From the NCBI GenBank assembly GCA_019096065.1, contig JAGUCH010000007.1, forward strand, positions 1,758,501-1,822,500: a DNA stretch of 64,000 nucleotides. The letters run 5' to 3'. Below the pieces are notes generated by a model. That model was given only the letters and a program-made list of their open reading frames with translations. It searched no databases and was not told the origin of the DNA. The number at the start of each line of letters is the position of its first letter. The first letter of the stretch is position 1. Positions 12,390 through 28,287 of the stretch are shown here, piece after piece. The DNA comes from Paracyclopina nana. Taxonomy: Eukaryota; Arthropoda; Copepoda; Cyclopoida; Cyclopettidae. Both the position numbers and the translations under genes were made by a program.

Positions 12390-12440
12390 AAAGTATGACT
12401 TTTATTTTTCAGGTTCCCACTCTAGAATGGAGCTATGATC
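12390..12440 (+). promoter_or_regulatory. 51-base spacer before NKIRAS with a 3' splice-acceptor-like site and a tiny uORF
   Basis: A pyrimidine tract CTTTTATTTTTCAG ends at 12412. It looks like a functional 3' splice site and would leave a leader of about 28 bases before the NKIRAS ATG. No AATAAA is present. After the acceptor an ATG GAG CTA TGA minimal upstream frame sits at 12427-12438, and an in-frame alternative NKIRAS ATG at 12435 overlaps it. Confidence 0.45.
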
Positions 12441-13156
12441 ATGGGCAAAACTTTTCGCATAGTCGTATGCGGAACAAAGGGATCTGGAAAAACATCAATT
12501 ATCGAGAAAGTCATTTACAACAAGAGTGGGGTAAGTTTGACTGCGTAGTCGCGTCCACGCATTGATGATTGACCACTCAACTTTAATTGGGCTATTTTAG
12601 CTTTCCCTAAATATATATATTGTGCTCGTTGAATTTTGAATCATTTGCTACGTTCTAGCCTTTTCCGTCCACCGTGGAAGACATCTACGTGGCGAATGTG
12701 GACAACGACCGCAACATCGCCGAAACCTTCAGAATATTTGACACAGCTGGGTTGGACCCCAAAAGTGTGAACTTGAAGGAAGACTTACCCAAGCACCTTT
12801 TCCCATTTGCTGATGGCTACATTCTCGTGTTCAGCCTGGATGATGAGGCATCTTTCCAGGTGGTCGATGTGATAAGAAAAGAAGTTGAGCATCACAAAGA
12901 GAACAAAAAAGACTTGGTCATAGTCGTGTTGGGCAACAAGAGTGACCTACCCAGTGATAAACACAAAGTTGACACCACGCAGGCTCTCAATTGGGCAGCT
13001 CGTGAAAAAGTCAAATATTTCGAAGTGAGTGCCCTGGACAGAAATTCACTCTACGAGCCATTCGTGTATCTGGCTTCAAAGCTGAACCCACCCCACAATA
13101 AGTCGTCGTTTTCTCAGCTCACCATCGGAAGAGCTAAGCAGCAAAAGTCAGACTGA
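12441..13156 (+). CDS. NKIRAS: NKIRAS (kappa-B-Ras) small GTPase-like protein
   Basis: Kappa-B-Ras proteins bind the PEST region of IkappaB and slow its degradation, and they also restrain Ral. Two exons (12441-12530 and 12659-13156) give 195 residues (human NKIRAS1 has 192). The start MGKTFRIVVCGTKGSGKTS matches the family N-terminus. TVEDIYVANVDNDR, LPKHLFPFADGYILVFS, VVLGNKSDLP and SLYEPFVYLASKLN are all family blocks. P-loop (GTKGSGKTS), NKSD and a DTAGL G3 motif are intact. Typical vertebrate members deviate at G3, so this copy looks closer to an ordinary Ras. An in-frame ATG six bases upstream (12435) is an alternative start. The stop codon is two bases from the TADA2A ATG. Confidence 0.9.
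13101..13117 (+). promoter_or_regulatory. 3' splice-acceptor-like site inside the NKIRAS 3' coding end, before TADA2A
   Basis: GTCGTCGTTTTCTCAG ends at 13117, inside NKIRAS codons and 41 bases before the TADA2A ATG. If used, it would give TADA2A an mRNA free of the NKIRAS stop. Its use is inferred only from sequence. Confidence 0.3.
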
Positions 13157-13158
13157 AA

Positions 13159-15701
13159 ATGGACACTGAAGACCACGGGTGTTGCTCGAGCTGCCACTTG
13201 GTGCTCAAACAGCCTTTCATCGAGTGCAAGACTTCCAGTTGCTCAAGTCCCAAAATATGTCTTGATTGCTTCTCGAAAGGAAAGGAGTTTGACAAGCACA
13301 AGAATAGCCACAAGTACACCATCGTTCAGGAAGATTTCAGTGTCCTCTGTCCATCGTGGAGTGCTGCAGAGGAAGTCCAGCTGTTGGATTCTTTGCTTAC
13401 ACGAGGCGAAGGCAATTGGGAAGAGATAAGTAAAAACTTGCCCTCTAAAACTCCAGAGGAGTGTCGAAGCCACTACGAGAAGTACTACTTGGACGTGGAG
13501 GAGAAAAGTACTTTCAATCATGTGGGTAGTTCCAAAGATCACCCAGTGATTTTTGTGGACTCTGAGGCTGACCCAGTCCGACCTCAGACCCGATCGAATC
13601 TTCACAAAGATTTGGCTGGCTATAATGCAGCTCGAGGTGACTTTGATTGGGAAAGTGACAATCTGGCAGAAATGGAGCTTAACGCAGTGGAAGCCAATGA
13701 TAGCCTCTATGATCATGTCATGAATACCAAAGAGGAAGATGAGGAGGATGACAATGTGCTGATGGCAGCCTTGTCCACTGCTGCTTTGCAAGTGTACAAC
13801 CAACGCCTAAGGAAGAGGCTGAAACGCAAGAAAATTGTCAGAGAGTTTGGCCTGCTAAACAAGCCTCGCAGCTTGGCAATACCAAAAAGGTATCCGCTCA
13901 TATGGACGAACAAATTCGATCATGTTTTTAAGCTGGGTCGGGTCATGTGCTCATTGGATCTGGACTTTATCCTCGAAGGCCTTGAGCACGAATTTGAGCT
14001 GAGGTACGTGTCATTTAACAGCTTCTGACTGTAAGCCACAAGCAATCCTGATACAAGCTTTCGGATTCGAAAATCAGTTTTTTTGGTCCGAACCCCTTGT
14101 AATGGCGTGAAAAGATAGAAAATTAAGTATCATGACCACTGGACCACTCTAGGGTGGTCAAGTGGTGCGGTAAGCAAAAGGCTGTTTAGATGAAGGCAAA
14201 AATGAATGGTGGCCTAGCTGGAAGTGTGGGTGTGGCCAGAAATCAACTATACCCTAATTATCTAGGCCCTAGGAAGGTCTCTTGGTGTCAGGGAAAAAAA
14301 GTTGAAAAACATAAACAAACTAGTTGAAAAATGGCCAAAATTCACTTCTTCGGACCCTACTTTGAGGGCATTTTCCTCCCATGTCAGTGGATGGATTTTT
14401 GATTTTTCAACTCTGGATTATAGTCAAAGTTTAGAGCTGTCATTACAAAAAAGAAAATTCATTATATGTCTGCAAATGGAGCAAATGAATTCAAAAATAC
14501 ATATTTTTTTTAAAAAAAAGCCTTTACAGTAGCACATAAAAACTGACAAGCGGAATTGAAGTCATGGACAAGCATTTTTTATCATCTAAAACATGTCAGT
14601 GCACACCTTGAGGCTTGTCCCAAGCAAAAAAATCAGGGTACATTAGCCCTGCCCCTGGCCAGGAGTATGGGCGGTTCCAGTTATGCTCTGCTGCAACAGC
14701 TAACATATGACAACAGGGAGCCCCTGGCTCCCATGTCAGTGGATGAAAGTGACTTTTTTTAGTCTCTAGAGGTCTGTGCTAACCTGGAGGCTTGTCCCAC
14801 GCAAAAAAATTTAGGGTACATTGGCCCTGGCCAGGAGCCTGGTCGGTGCTAATATATGGCAATAGGAAGCCCCTGGCTCCCATGTCAGTGGATGAAAGTG
14901 TGTTTTTTCAGCCTCTAGAGGTCTGTGCACACCTAGAGGCTAATCCCAAGCAAAGAAATTCAGGGTACATTCGCCCTGCCCCTGCCCTGGCCAAGAGCCT
15001 GAGCGGTTCCAGTTATGCTCCACTGTTGCAGCTTAATAAGCCAACAGGGCTCCTGGCCAGGGGCAGGGCCAATGTACCCTGAATTTTTTTGCTTGGAACA
15101 AGCCTCTAGGTGTGCATACACCATCTCTAGACTGATAAAAGTCATTTTTGTTGCTTGTGGCTTACAGTCAGAAGCTGTTAAGCAATGATTAGAATCTTGA
15201 TGGATTTTTTTGTGGCTTTGCAGGCAGCAAATTTTGAGGTTGCAAGACAACAGATCGAATGGTCTGACACACAGCCTCGCAGCTGCATTTTACACCAAAA
15301 TGAGAGCTCAACGTGAACTGGAGTTGAGTGAGAGGCCTAAAGAAACCATCTTGGACTACATAAGGTCTGCCAAGACGAAAATATCCCATTTAAGGGCGAA
15401 TCCGCTCATGACGATGACAACTCGTCGCGGAGCTGGTCCATTGGATATTGTGGGCTTGCCAGGTTATGAGAAATTGGCCGAAGATGAGCGTGACATATGC
15501 TCAGAGACTCGAGTGTACCCCGAAGTCTTTTTGGACGTAAAAAAAGTGCTGGTGGAAGAGTGTGAGAAAAGCCACGGATTAAGGCTAGCCGATGCGAGGC
15601 CTTTGGTCAAGATTGACGTGAACAAGACTCGGAAGTTGTATGATTTTTTGCTCAAGAAAGAGCTGATTTTTGCTCCTACTGCACCTACTAGTAAAAAGTA
15701 A
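13159..15701 (+). CDS. TADA2A: Transcriptional adaptor 2A (ADA2a) of ATAC/SAGA-type complexes
   Basis: ADA2a scaffolds the Gcn5 histone acetyltransferase. Two exons (13159-14003 and 15224-15701, phase 2) give 440 residues against 443 in human. The ZZ zinc finger opens the protein (CCSSCHLVLKQPFIECK, then CLDCFSKG), followed by a SANT domain (WSAAEEVQLLDSLLTRGEGNWEEI, split here: WSAAEEVQLLDS / GEGNWEEISK) and a C-terminal SWIRM domain (GLRLADARPLVKIDVNKTRK, then LYDFL). The junction restores ELRQQILRLQDNR, as in ADA2A. The intron is 1,220 bases, of which about 1,163 are a TTAA-flanked inverted-repeat element. The start codon is two bases past the NKIRAS stop, in another frame. Confidence 0.94.
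14015..15181. mobile_element. TTAA-flanked inverted-repeat element (non-autonomous DNA transposon) in the TADA2A intron
   Basis: Identical 27-base inverted repeats occupy 14019-14045 and 15151-15177 (outer end CAGCTTCTGACTG). Each is bounded outside by TTAA (14015-14018 and 15178-15181), as expected for a TTAA target duplication. No transposase frame is present. Removing the element and one TTAA leaves an intron of about 57 bases, the usual size here, which argues for insertion into a pre-existing small intron. The left end is only 11 bases from the splice donor. TTAA duplication is typical of piggyBac, but the termini do not begin with the usual CCC, so the superfamily is uncertain. Confidence 0.75.
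14590..15115. repeat. Degenerate ~155-base units, the last one inverted, inside the element
   Basis: Three direct units begin near 14593, 14768 and 14927. They share a block with TGTGCACACCT, GAGGCTTGTCCCAAGCA and CAGGGTACATT, then a CCCTGCCCCTGGCC stretch. A fourth copy at about 15053-15115 is the reverse complement of that block and could fold with the third into a long hairpin with arms of about 60 bases. Confidence 0.65.
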
Positions 15702-15833
15702 TTTCAGATTGCACTGCTTTATTATTCCTATACAATTTGCTTCTCCCAGATGCCGCGATTATACTTAGTAAGAGAATACCATGCTAATAACAATACGTTT
15801 TCTTGGAAAGTTACAGTAATTACTATCATTAAT

Positions 15834-16243
15834 TTAGATGGGCCTCAGAAAGTAGCCCGTTTCAAATTTGCTGTTCGAGTCTGCTGGTCTTAGGGCTCGA
15901 ATTTCCTCTGGGTGAGCTCCGAATTCTAAGCTGTTGATGTCGTCTCCTCCTCGGATTTTCAAGTGAGATGCCCGATTCTGGAACCACCTTAGGAACTTGG
16001 CCTGAATCTCATGGGGGATCTCGTACTGAGGCTGAATCCTGTTTTCAAGCAACGCCTGAATGTGGGGCTTGTCAAGCTCAGAGTGGTACTAAGAAAGATA
16101 GACTCGTAATAACTGAAGGCTTTTTTACCTGTCACAACAAATTTTACCTTAGCAGTGTTGACAAACTCATCGTTCACGAAGACGCATTCGGTATCCGCGA
16201 TAGCTTTAGAGACTATCAAAAATATTAGCCGTGATACCAGCAT
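15834..16243 (-). CDS. Small secreted protein, unrecognised
   Basis: Two exons (16243-16148 and 16088-15834, phase 0, 59-base intron) encode 116 residues. The N-terminus MLVSRLIFLIVSKAIADTEC is a plausible signal peptide. The mature part is hydrophilic (YHSELDKPHIQALLENR, EFGAHPEEIRALRPADSN) with at most one cysteine, so it is not a disulfide-rich toxin or defensin type. A TATA box lies 56-63 bases upstream. A minus AATAAA at 15718-15723 is the likely poly(A) signal, so its 3'UTR nearly meets TADA2A tail to tail. I do not recognise the family. Confidence 0.6.
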
Positions 16244-16298
16244 TTCTCTAGTTCGAGTGATTGGCTTCGATTGATGGAGCTTTTCAATGTAGATTGCT

Positions 16299-16306
16299 CT
16301 TTTATA
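16299..16306 (-). promoter_or_regulatory. TATA box of the small secreted protein gene
   Basis: TATAAAAG on the minus strand, 56 bases before the ATG at 16243, would put the transcription start near 16270. A strong TATA box fits a regulated, tissue-specific gene. The stretch 16307-16631 up to the CDK12 stop shows nothing else clear. Confidence 0.6.
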
Positions 16307-16631
16307 GTCGTTTACGAAAACGAGGGAGTTTTTAAAAATACGACTTGGATATTTTTCAAGTGCGTTTGGGGGTTGACTTTAATTGGCAGGTATGATTGAT
16401 TCAATATCAATTATGATCTGAAATTAGACCACATCAAATGCGTCATTGCGATCCAAAAATTGTCGGTTTGAACATGGGATTATAGCACTGAGTTTTAACG
16501 AGTTCAACAAAATGCCTTTTATTTTCGTAGTGGATTTGAAGATTGTATATAAATGATACCTTGGCAATCATTTCCGCAGAGAAGAAGGACCTAAACTTAG
16601 TTCGAAATGATAATTAAAAAAATGTCCTTTT

Positions 16632-20643
<4,012 letters not shown>

Positions 20644-21359
20644 CTCATTGAGGAGTTGTCGGCTATGGGCGGCTTCTACAAAAACGCGACGTCAACCAAC
20701 GAAGATGAAAATGTTGTTGGAATTTCTCCTCTTACCTGATTGTTGTTGTGCTTTTTCGGCTTTCAACTGGGCTTTTGGCGACAAATTCAATTATGCAAGT
20801 GTCAGTTCGATCATGAATTAGGGGAATTTTCCGAGTGCTCAATCCCGGGGCCAGGGATGCGACTGATATTGGCAGCTTTGGGAGGACAGAAAAGTTTTCA
20901 TGGCATAGTTTTTCGACCCGAATTAATAACGGCGACAAAATCTAGGAGAAAACATAATGTCTTGATGATTCAAAGAGTTTGAGAGCCGAAAGGTTCTAAA
21001 AAGTGCCAAAATAGTGAAAAGAATTTTTTCAAAAAAACCCTAGTTTGATAACGCGGCTTTTCAACAACACATACTTGTAGCGCGTTACCAAAAACAGAGC
21101 CGATGAAATTACCTAAAGGTTTTTCCCTTAAACACTGCCCTTGAATTTGGTCACTAAGTAGGAGCAAAGCGCGGAAAAATTCAAATCGTCTCAGAAAAAT
21201 TGAATTCACGTAGCAGCAACTTTATTACATAATGTTTCAATGGACATGACAACAAGATTGCTTTATGTACGGTTCTAGGCGGGTTAACAGTAAAAGTATC
21301 GACTGCAATTGTTGTGCCTCGCATCAATCCTTTATAAGTTTCGCTCGAAAATAAAGTTG
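20644..21359. other. Intergenic: CDK12 leader and LPCAT3-type 3'UTR
   Basis: Both flanking genes are on the minus strand. The CDK12 5' exon ends near 20736. It carries a seven-codon upstream frame starting with the ATG near 20814. A minus AATAAA at 21221-21226 is the likely poly(A) signal of the acyltransferase gene. No other features seen. Confidence 0.5.
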
Positions 21360-23384
21360 TTAATTCTCTTTCTTTTCTGGCCTCTGAGGCTTCAAAATCA
21401 TCTTGGCAATGGGCCTCCACACGAAAAAGGAGGCACAGAAAAGCCAATGCAGACAATAAGTCGACATCAAGGCAGGGATGTACTTGGCCGACTTGAGCAA
21501 ACTGAACGGGAGGAAACAATGGGGCAAGAAGATGGTGAGATAAATCTTGCCCATGCACCAAAACACGAAGCGCATTGCTGGATTCTCATTGAGGCGCTGA
21601 ATCATCGGGCTTTGGTCAACCATGGGGAAGAAGTTCTTTTCGAAGTTCATAACCACAAACTCGTTGAAAAAGGTTAAGTAATAGCCGGAATGCCATCCAT
21701 GCCACAATGCCAAAAAGCCCTACATAATAAGCATCACATTATTAACTTGATTGATTTCAGCAATGCAAAAAGTCTCACCAAAGCTCCTAGTTGACTGTAC
21801 ATTTTATTGTTGAGAAAGCGTAACCTCTTGTAGACGTAGCTCATAACCCATGCATTGGTGTTGATATTAAAACTGTCTATCAAGTGTTGGAACCTGGAAG
21901 AGGCCTCGAAAACACGCAACTTCACATTGGCCCCTCCATTCCATTTGATAGACCCGTCCTCCCATTTACCATTGTAGCCTAATCCAGAGAGGATCACAGC
22001 CCCCTCTGCAAACAGCCAGGCCGAAATGTATTTGGCCAAAATAATCTTGACCCACAAGGAGAAATAGAAACTCTTGACAAAAATGTTCATTGAGTGGAAT
22101 GCGGGCGTTTCAACCAATCCCACTGGAGCCACCTACAGCAAATTTGCGCCGATTACAAAAATCAGGGAACAATGCTGCATATTTGATAGCTTACGTATTT
22201 ATCGCCTAACAGATGCCCGAGCATGTAGCAGCAACCAATGCCAAAGCGTTTGAATGCAAATCGCCTTGAGGGAGGTAGATCGTCCTCTATGTTACGATTG
22301 ATGAAATTCTGGTACTTTCTCATGGAGAACTGAGGACCAACAAAGTAGCCGCCAATGAAGTACGCATGACTGAACATTTCCAGGATCGAAGGCAGTTCTC
22401 TAAGAGCACTCTCTTTCTGGTCTTTGCTCAACTCTTCATCCTTCTTGGTTCCATCATAAACTAGTGAAGAAAGCAACAATTTTCAATCAAAATTATGCAA
22501 ATTTTAAAAAAATCTACCATCAACCGCGAGCCCAATCATGCGTAAACACAGTACGCATCCTGGCATGGTCCAATTTATGTCGTAGCCACTAGAAGCTTTG
22601 AAGTAATATCCGGTGCACAAATAGCCCATCTGGAATCAATTAATTACGTCTTCGCTATATGCGTGACAACAACCAGAATTACAATATGACAGCACCTGAA
22701 AGATGTACATGAAAATTGTGGAGTTGGTTGATCCTTTGAAGAGATTGATTGTGGCCCATGTTGCCTGAGAAAAAACAACACTTATTTCAAATAGAAAAGC
22801 AGCTTTAATGATAAAGTGTAATTCGAGAGAGCGCTGTGAGCATGAAAAAGCTATTCAAAATTGATGGCGCAAGCGCGCTGATGAATGTGTAACTTAATGA
22901 CATTCGGAATATCGCGAGAGGACGCCAAATTAATTCTTGACCCCGTCATCTCATTTTCGCAACAGTTGCGAAAGGTTCTTTGCAATTAGCACACGATCGC
23001 TCTTTAAAATGCATAAGAAATCGACGTACATCATCAACGACAAGAAGAATGACAAGAAGGAGAACATGGCGTAAGTTATCTCAAATTTTAAAGCACTTAC
23101 GAGGATGCATGCTGAACTGTGAAAAACAGCATCGATCCCAATGCTCCAATAGCTGATGGCCATGCCACTGAGCGCGAAAAATGCATGCTGCAGCGCGGGT
23201 GACGATTTGCGTAAGAACTGGCGGTGTAGGAGAAACAATGGATAACCTGCAAACGTGTTAGGCAAATTTCAAGCAGCGTGTCACTTTAAATAGTAAGCTC
23301 TGTACCTGACCATTGGCCAAGGATCAATCTGAGGCCTTCATCGGCCACGCCGAGTTGGGCAGAGACGACTTCGGTCCAAGTCAT
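21360..23384 (-). CDS. LPCAT3: MBOAT lysophospholipid acyltransferase 5 (LPCAT3/nessy type)
   Basis: This family reacylates lysophosphatidylcholine and related lipids with unsaturated acyl-CoA in the ER membrane. The first exon 23384-23306 (MTWTEVVSAQLGVADEGL) splices to GYPLFLLHRQFL. Later exons give GYDINWTMPGCVLCLRMIGL, ILEMFSHAYFIGGYFVGPQF and KYISAWLFAEGAVILSGLGY. Next come SFNINTNAWV, with the catalytic asparagine region, and ALWHGWHSGYYLTF, with the conserved MBOAT histidine. Multiple hydrophobic segments run throughout. The C-terminus (LKPQRPEKKEN) ends in a lysine-rich motif that could serve in ER retrieval. About eight exons with short introns. The LPCAT3 subfamily call rests on the AxWHGWxSGY and GPQFSMRKY context. 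Confidence 0.88.
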
Positions 23385-23763
23385 GTTGTGTCGCTAGTGC
23401 TTCATTTGAACACACGCCACACAAAAAGTCGCTTTTGTCCACAGCTCTGAAACTTCAAAATACTAGAAGTAGACAGAGTTGCCGTTTGCTGTTGAACCAG
23501 CTCAAGCGAGTTGGGCCAATGAAGCGAAGCGGCGTTTTCGTGCGCTCCTCGTCGACAAGCCGGGATTTTTGTCCGGGAATGCATATCGTATGATTTTGCA
23601 GTGCGCGATCTTTGACATGGCGCATGCGTTGAGGTGCAGAGGTAGGAAAGCAAATTATCTAAGGCAAACATCTCGCTTGGATTCCGCAAAAAAATCTATT
23701 CATCGAGATTGATGGCGACCGGTTTAAGGGTTGCGTCGCTAAATAGGACCTGTCTGACATGAG

Positions 23764-23771
23764 TGACGTCA
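23764..23771. promoter_or_regulatory. Perfect CRE/ATF palindrome TGACGTCA
   Basis: The full 8-base CREB/ATF consensus lies about 380 bases upstream of the acyltransferase ATG in the divergent intergenic region. Chance occurrence is possible in a 64-kb window. Confidence 0.3.
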
Positions 23772-24894
23772 ATTGAGGTGATTGGTCCGTGGGGAGCGCA
23801 AGGTGTCGCAGTCCTAGTCGGCTGGGTCCATTCGACGCCCCATCTAGCCTGAGTGCGCTCGTACCGGCTCTTCTATCAATTCTTGCGGCTCCTCGCGCAC
23901 TGCTTCGTCTCACAATCTTCGACGTCGTCAGATTTATCTCCATTGGACTAGCAGCCTCCATTGGGAAATTCGGGTGATTACCGCCAATCTCGACCATCTT
24001 GGGGCTTCCGCGCTCGTTTTGTTGACTTCGTCTTTAACCCGCTGCGATTTCGCGGAAAAACGCGTAAGTCGGAAGATTTTGATTTATTTTGTCCGCACCT
24101 GCTGCAATGTTACATAACACAAAACAGCGCGATTACCTTGATCAAAATTGTCCGAATTTAAAAGTGGTTTTCTTCCACGTCATTCGTGGCGTCACCACGA
24201 TTGTCCGTGATTGCTCTGTTGGTGCCTGCGTTGCTTGCGTACGCACTGACAACAATCACTTCCCTTTCGCAGCCTTGATATTTGATGTTTTCGTACCGAA
24301 GAGCAACCAGAAATTCATCGAGCATGACATTTGCACGCGCGTTTAGTTTGCTTTTGGCTTTATCGCGCTTCATATCTATCCAGAGTCAATGGGAACAGCA
24401 TCTAGGTAAAGTTAGTGACGTTGTCACTCTGCTAATTTTTTGCATAGCAACTTTGTCTTGTGCGTGACCTTTGGCCATTATTGCGGGCGGGAGCAATAAG
24501 GGGCTGTAATTGTAAACAGCCTCTATCGGGCAAAACAAGGCCATAGTTTTCATTTTCATGCATATCTGAAGGTCAGCTCTGGAACTGTGAAGAAAATCAA
24601 GTCGATCTAGATGTGGTGGGTTCAGCTATTTAGATATACTATGCTACGTAGTACGTTCACGCTTCTACCTGTGGAAAACTACTCTCATGTTATGCCCTTG
24701 CACAGTTGCCTAGGGCTGAATCAGCCAAAAGTCCGCAATAATTCCTTACCTGTTTTTCAACTTCCATGGCTGATGTCGCATGTATCGAAGTTGCGCATAT
24801 TTATAGTCTTTCTTTGCAAAGCAGCATGACATGTTGTGGCAGATAAAGAAAAGTCGGTTTTCTACCAAATTAAAAAGAGGGGAAAAAACGAGTC

Positions 24895-24916
24895 CAAGTC
24901 CTTATAATAGGACTTG
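24895..24916. promoter_or_regulatory. Dyad with TATAAT loop upstream of the small gene
   Basis: CAAGTCCT and AGGACTTG form perfect 8-base arms around TATAAT, 109 bases before the ATG at 25025. It could be a core-promoter or palindromic factor site. Confidence 0.3.
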
Positions 24917-25024
24917 CTCGGCCAGTATTTTTGTCATAGCCTCGAAAATCGAGCTTGGCTGTTGCTGCAGCAGTCGGCTCGAATGCGCCTATCCCTCCAG
25001 TTGTTCACTTAAGCTTCAATAACT

Positions 25025-25804
25025 ATGCCGCACTTTAAGCGAATTCTGGGCAACAGAAGCGATGACAAATTGCACAACGGCCAGCCTATTGTTCTATTGG
25101 GCCACAAGGGCTCCAAGCACGATCTGGAAAAAGCTGCCATGGAAAGGACCGAGCACATGAGGCCCCCTGAGCCCAAGAATGTGTAGGTTTCAAGCATGCA
25201 GCTTTTGCATAGAGTATCGTACCTAAATCGATTATTGGTTCATGTGACACAACAGACACGTGCGTTGCCTCCGCGGCTCAATTACATTCTATTTTTACCG
25301 TGATCACAGGTATGCTCGCAGCAATCCCAACGATGATTTATAAGAGTTCTCGCTGTACACTTCTTCATAGGCATAGCATTGAGGACAAATAGGTAGTCTG
25401 TACCTGTGATCATGACTGCCTGATTAAAAAACTGGTCATGAATGAATTTTGAAGCTTTAGTTTGCGTTCCTCACTCGAAAGTGATTGTTGTCAACAGCAT
25501 GGAAAATTTCGGATTCGTTTCCTCTGAGCTGCCACTGATTGACAGGTCCTCCTGGAGTCCCTATATTAGACTGACAACTGTTTTGAATCATTACTACAGC
25601 TTTTTTTAACAAATGGGCTTTTCCTATTTGCAGCTTGAGAGTTACTGGACGCAGTGCACCCAAGGACGAGGTTGAGGCTATTTCAAATAAAAGCATTCAA
25701 GACATGGCTTCCGCAGTCCCACAAGACCAGCAAAAAGCCTTGGCTGGCAAAATCACGGTAAGGCCAGCAGCAAATTCTTGCTGACTTATCTTCTTATGCA
25801 GTAG
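25025..25804 (+). CDS. Small (~94 residue) protein of unknown function upstream of AHCYL
   Basis: The ATG at 25025 opens MPHFKRILGNRSDDKLHNG. Exon 1 ends at 25182 (phase 2, donor GTAGGT) and exon 2 is 25634-25757. The junction reads NVLRVTGRSAPKDEVEAISN with no stop. After the donor GTAAGG three endings are possible. Splicing to 25802 gives an immediate TAG (94 residues). Reading through gives a few more residues. Splicing to 25869 ends at a TGA that overlaps the AHCYL ATG. The sequence is hydrophilic, with no signal peptide or membrane segment, and I do not recognise a family. Alternatively these are 5' exons of AHCYL. It is a weak but phase-consistent prediction. Confidence 0.5.
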
Positions 25805-25885
25805 TTTTGATGATATTTGCAAAAGATAAAAAAGTAGTGTGTTATCTTCTTCTCGAAGACAACTACAGCTTAAAATAGTTTATAA

Positions 25886-27635
<1,750 letters not shown>

Positions 27636-28287
27636 ACAGCAAAAAACGGGATAACGCCTCCAATAACATCAACTACCATACAAATGGGTGTATCTGTACA
27701 TTTACCCTGTCATTCGTATACTTTTTTATTTTCCTGAACTATAACTGATTTGTTGCCATTTTTTATTACTATTTTTCTGATATGATGGACTTTTTCTTTG
27801 CAAAAGGAGGGCCCCTATGTAAATGATACAATACCCTGTGAAGAAAGCATATTTAGAATGAAATATACATGATCAGTCCATGAAATCTGCGTGAGGAGAA
27901 TAATCAAATGATGTAGAGAAATGCGTGCTTCTTCAAGCTGTGAGAAAAATTACCTGCGAAGTGCAAAATGTGTTCAGGCTTTGATCTTTCTCATAACAGG
28001 ATTTTCTGCAGTACCAGTTTATTTTGAGGAGAATTCCAAATCCTCTGTGAATCGATGAAACAATAGGATTTACAATGGTAGCTGATGTGGAACTACTTTT
28101 AATTAATCCTTTCTGTTTGCTCGTTCTGCAAGCCCTTTGTTTCCTTTTGGGCCAAAGTGACTAACTGTGTATAAATCAGTGTATGCATAAAAGGCCTTTC
28201 CATTTTCCACGTCAATACATCATTACATTTATTTTATGTCAAGTCACAGCCATCAGGTTTTAGTATTATTACGTCAGCTATACACTA
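27636..28287. other. Convergent 3' region, AHCYL and LRR surface protein
   Basis: AT-rich 3' flank shared by convergent genes. I see no canonical AATAAA close to either stop and no repeat or open frame worth calling. Confidence 0.4.

Larger units (their letters stand above)
23385..25024. other. 1.6-kb divergent intergenic region
   Basis: It lies between the divergent acyltransferase (minus) and the small plus-strand gene at 25025. I see no convincing coding exon on either strand. The short open frames here lack family-like sequence and splice context. The part 23480-24060 looks richer in G+C than its surroundings. A CRE palindrome (23764-23771) and a dyad (24895-24916) are listed separately. 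Confidence 0.45.

Noticed and set aside
14556-15250. Several short open frames in the TADA2A intron
   Set aside because: They fall in the repeats of the inverted-repeat element and share words because of those repeats; no transposase likeness.
23402-24467. Several 60-110 codon frames in the divergent intergenic region
   Set aside because: Overlapping frames on both strands with no motif, no splice partner and no family likeness.
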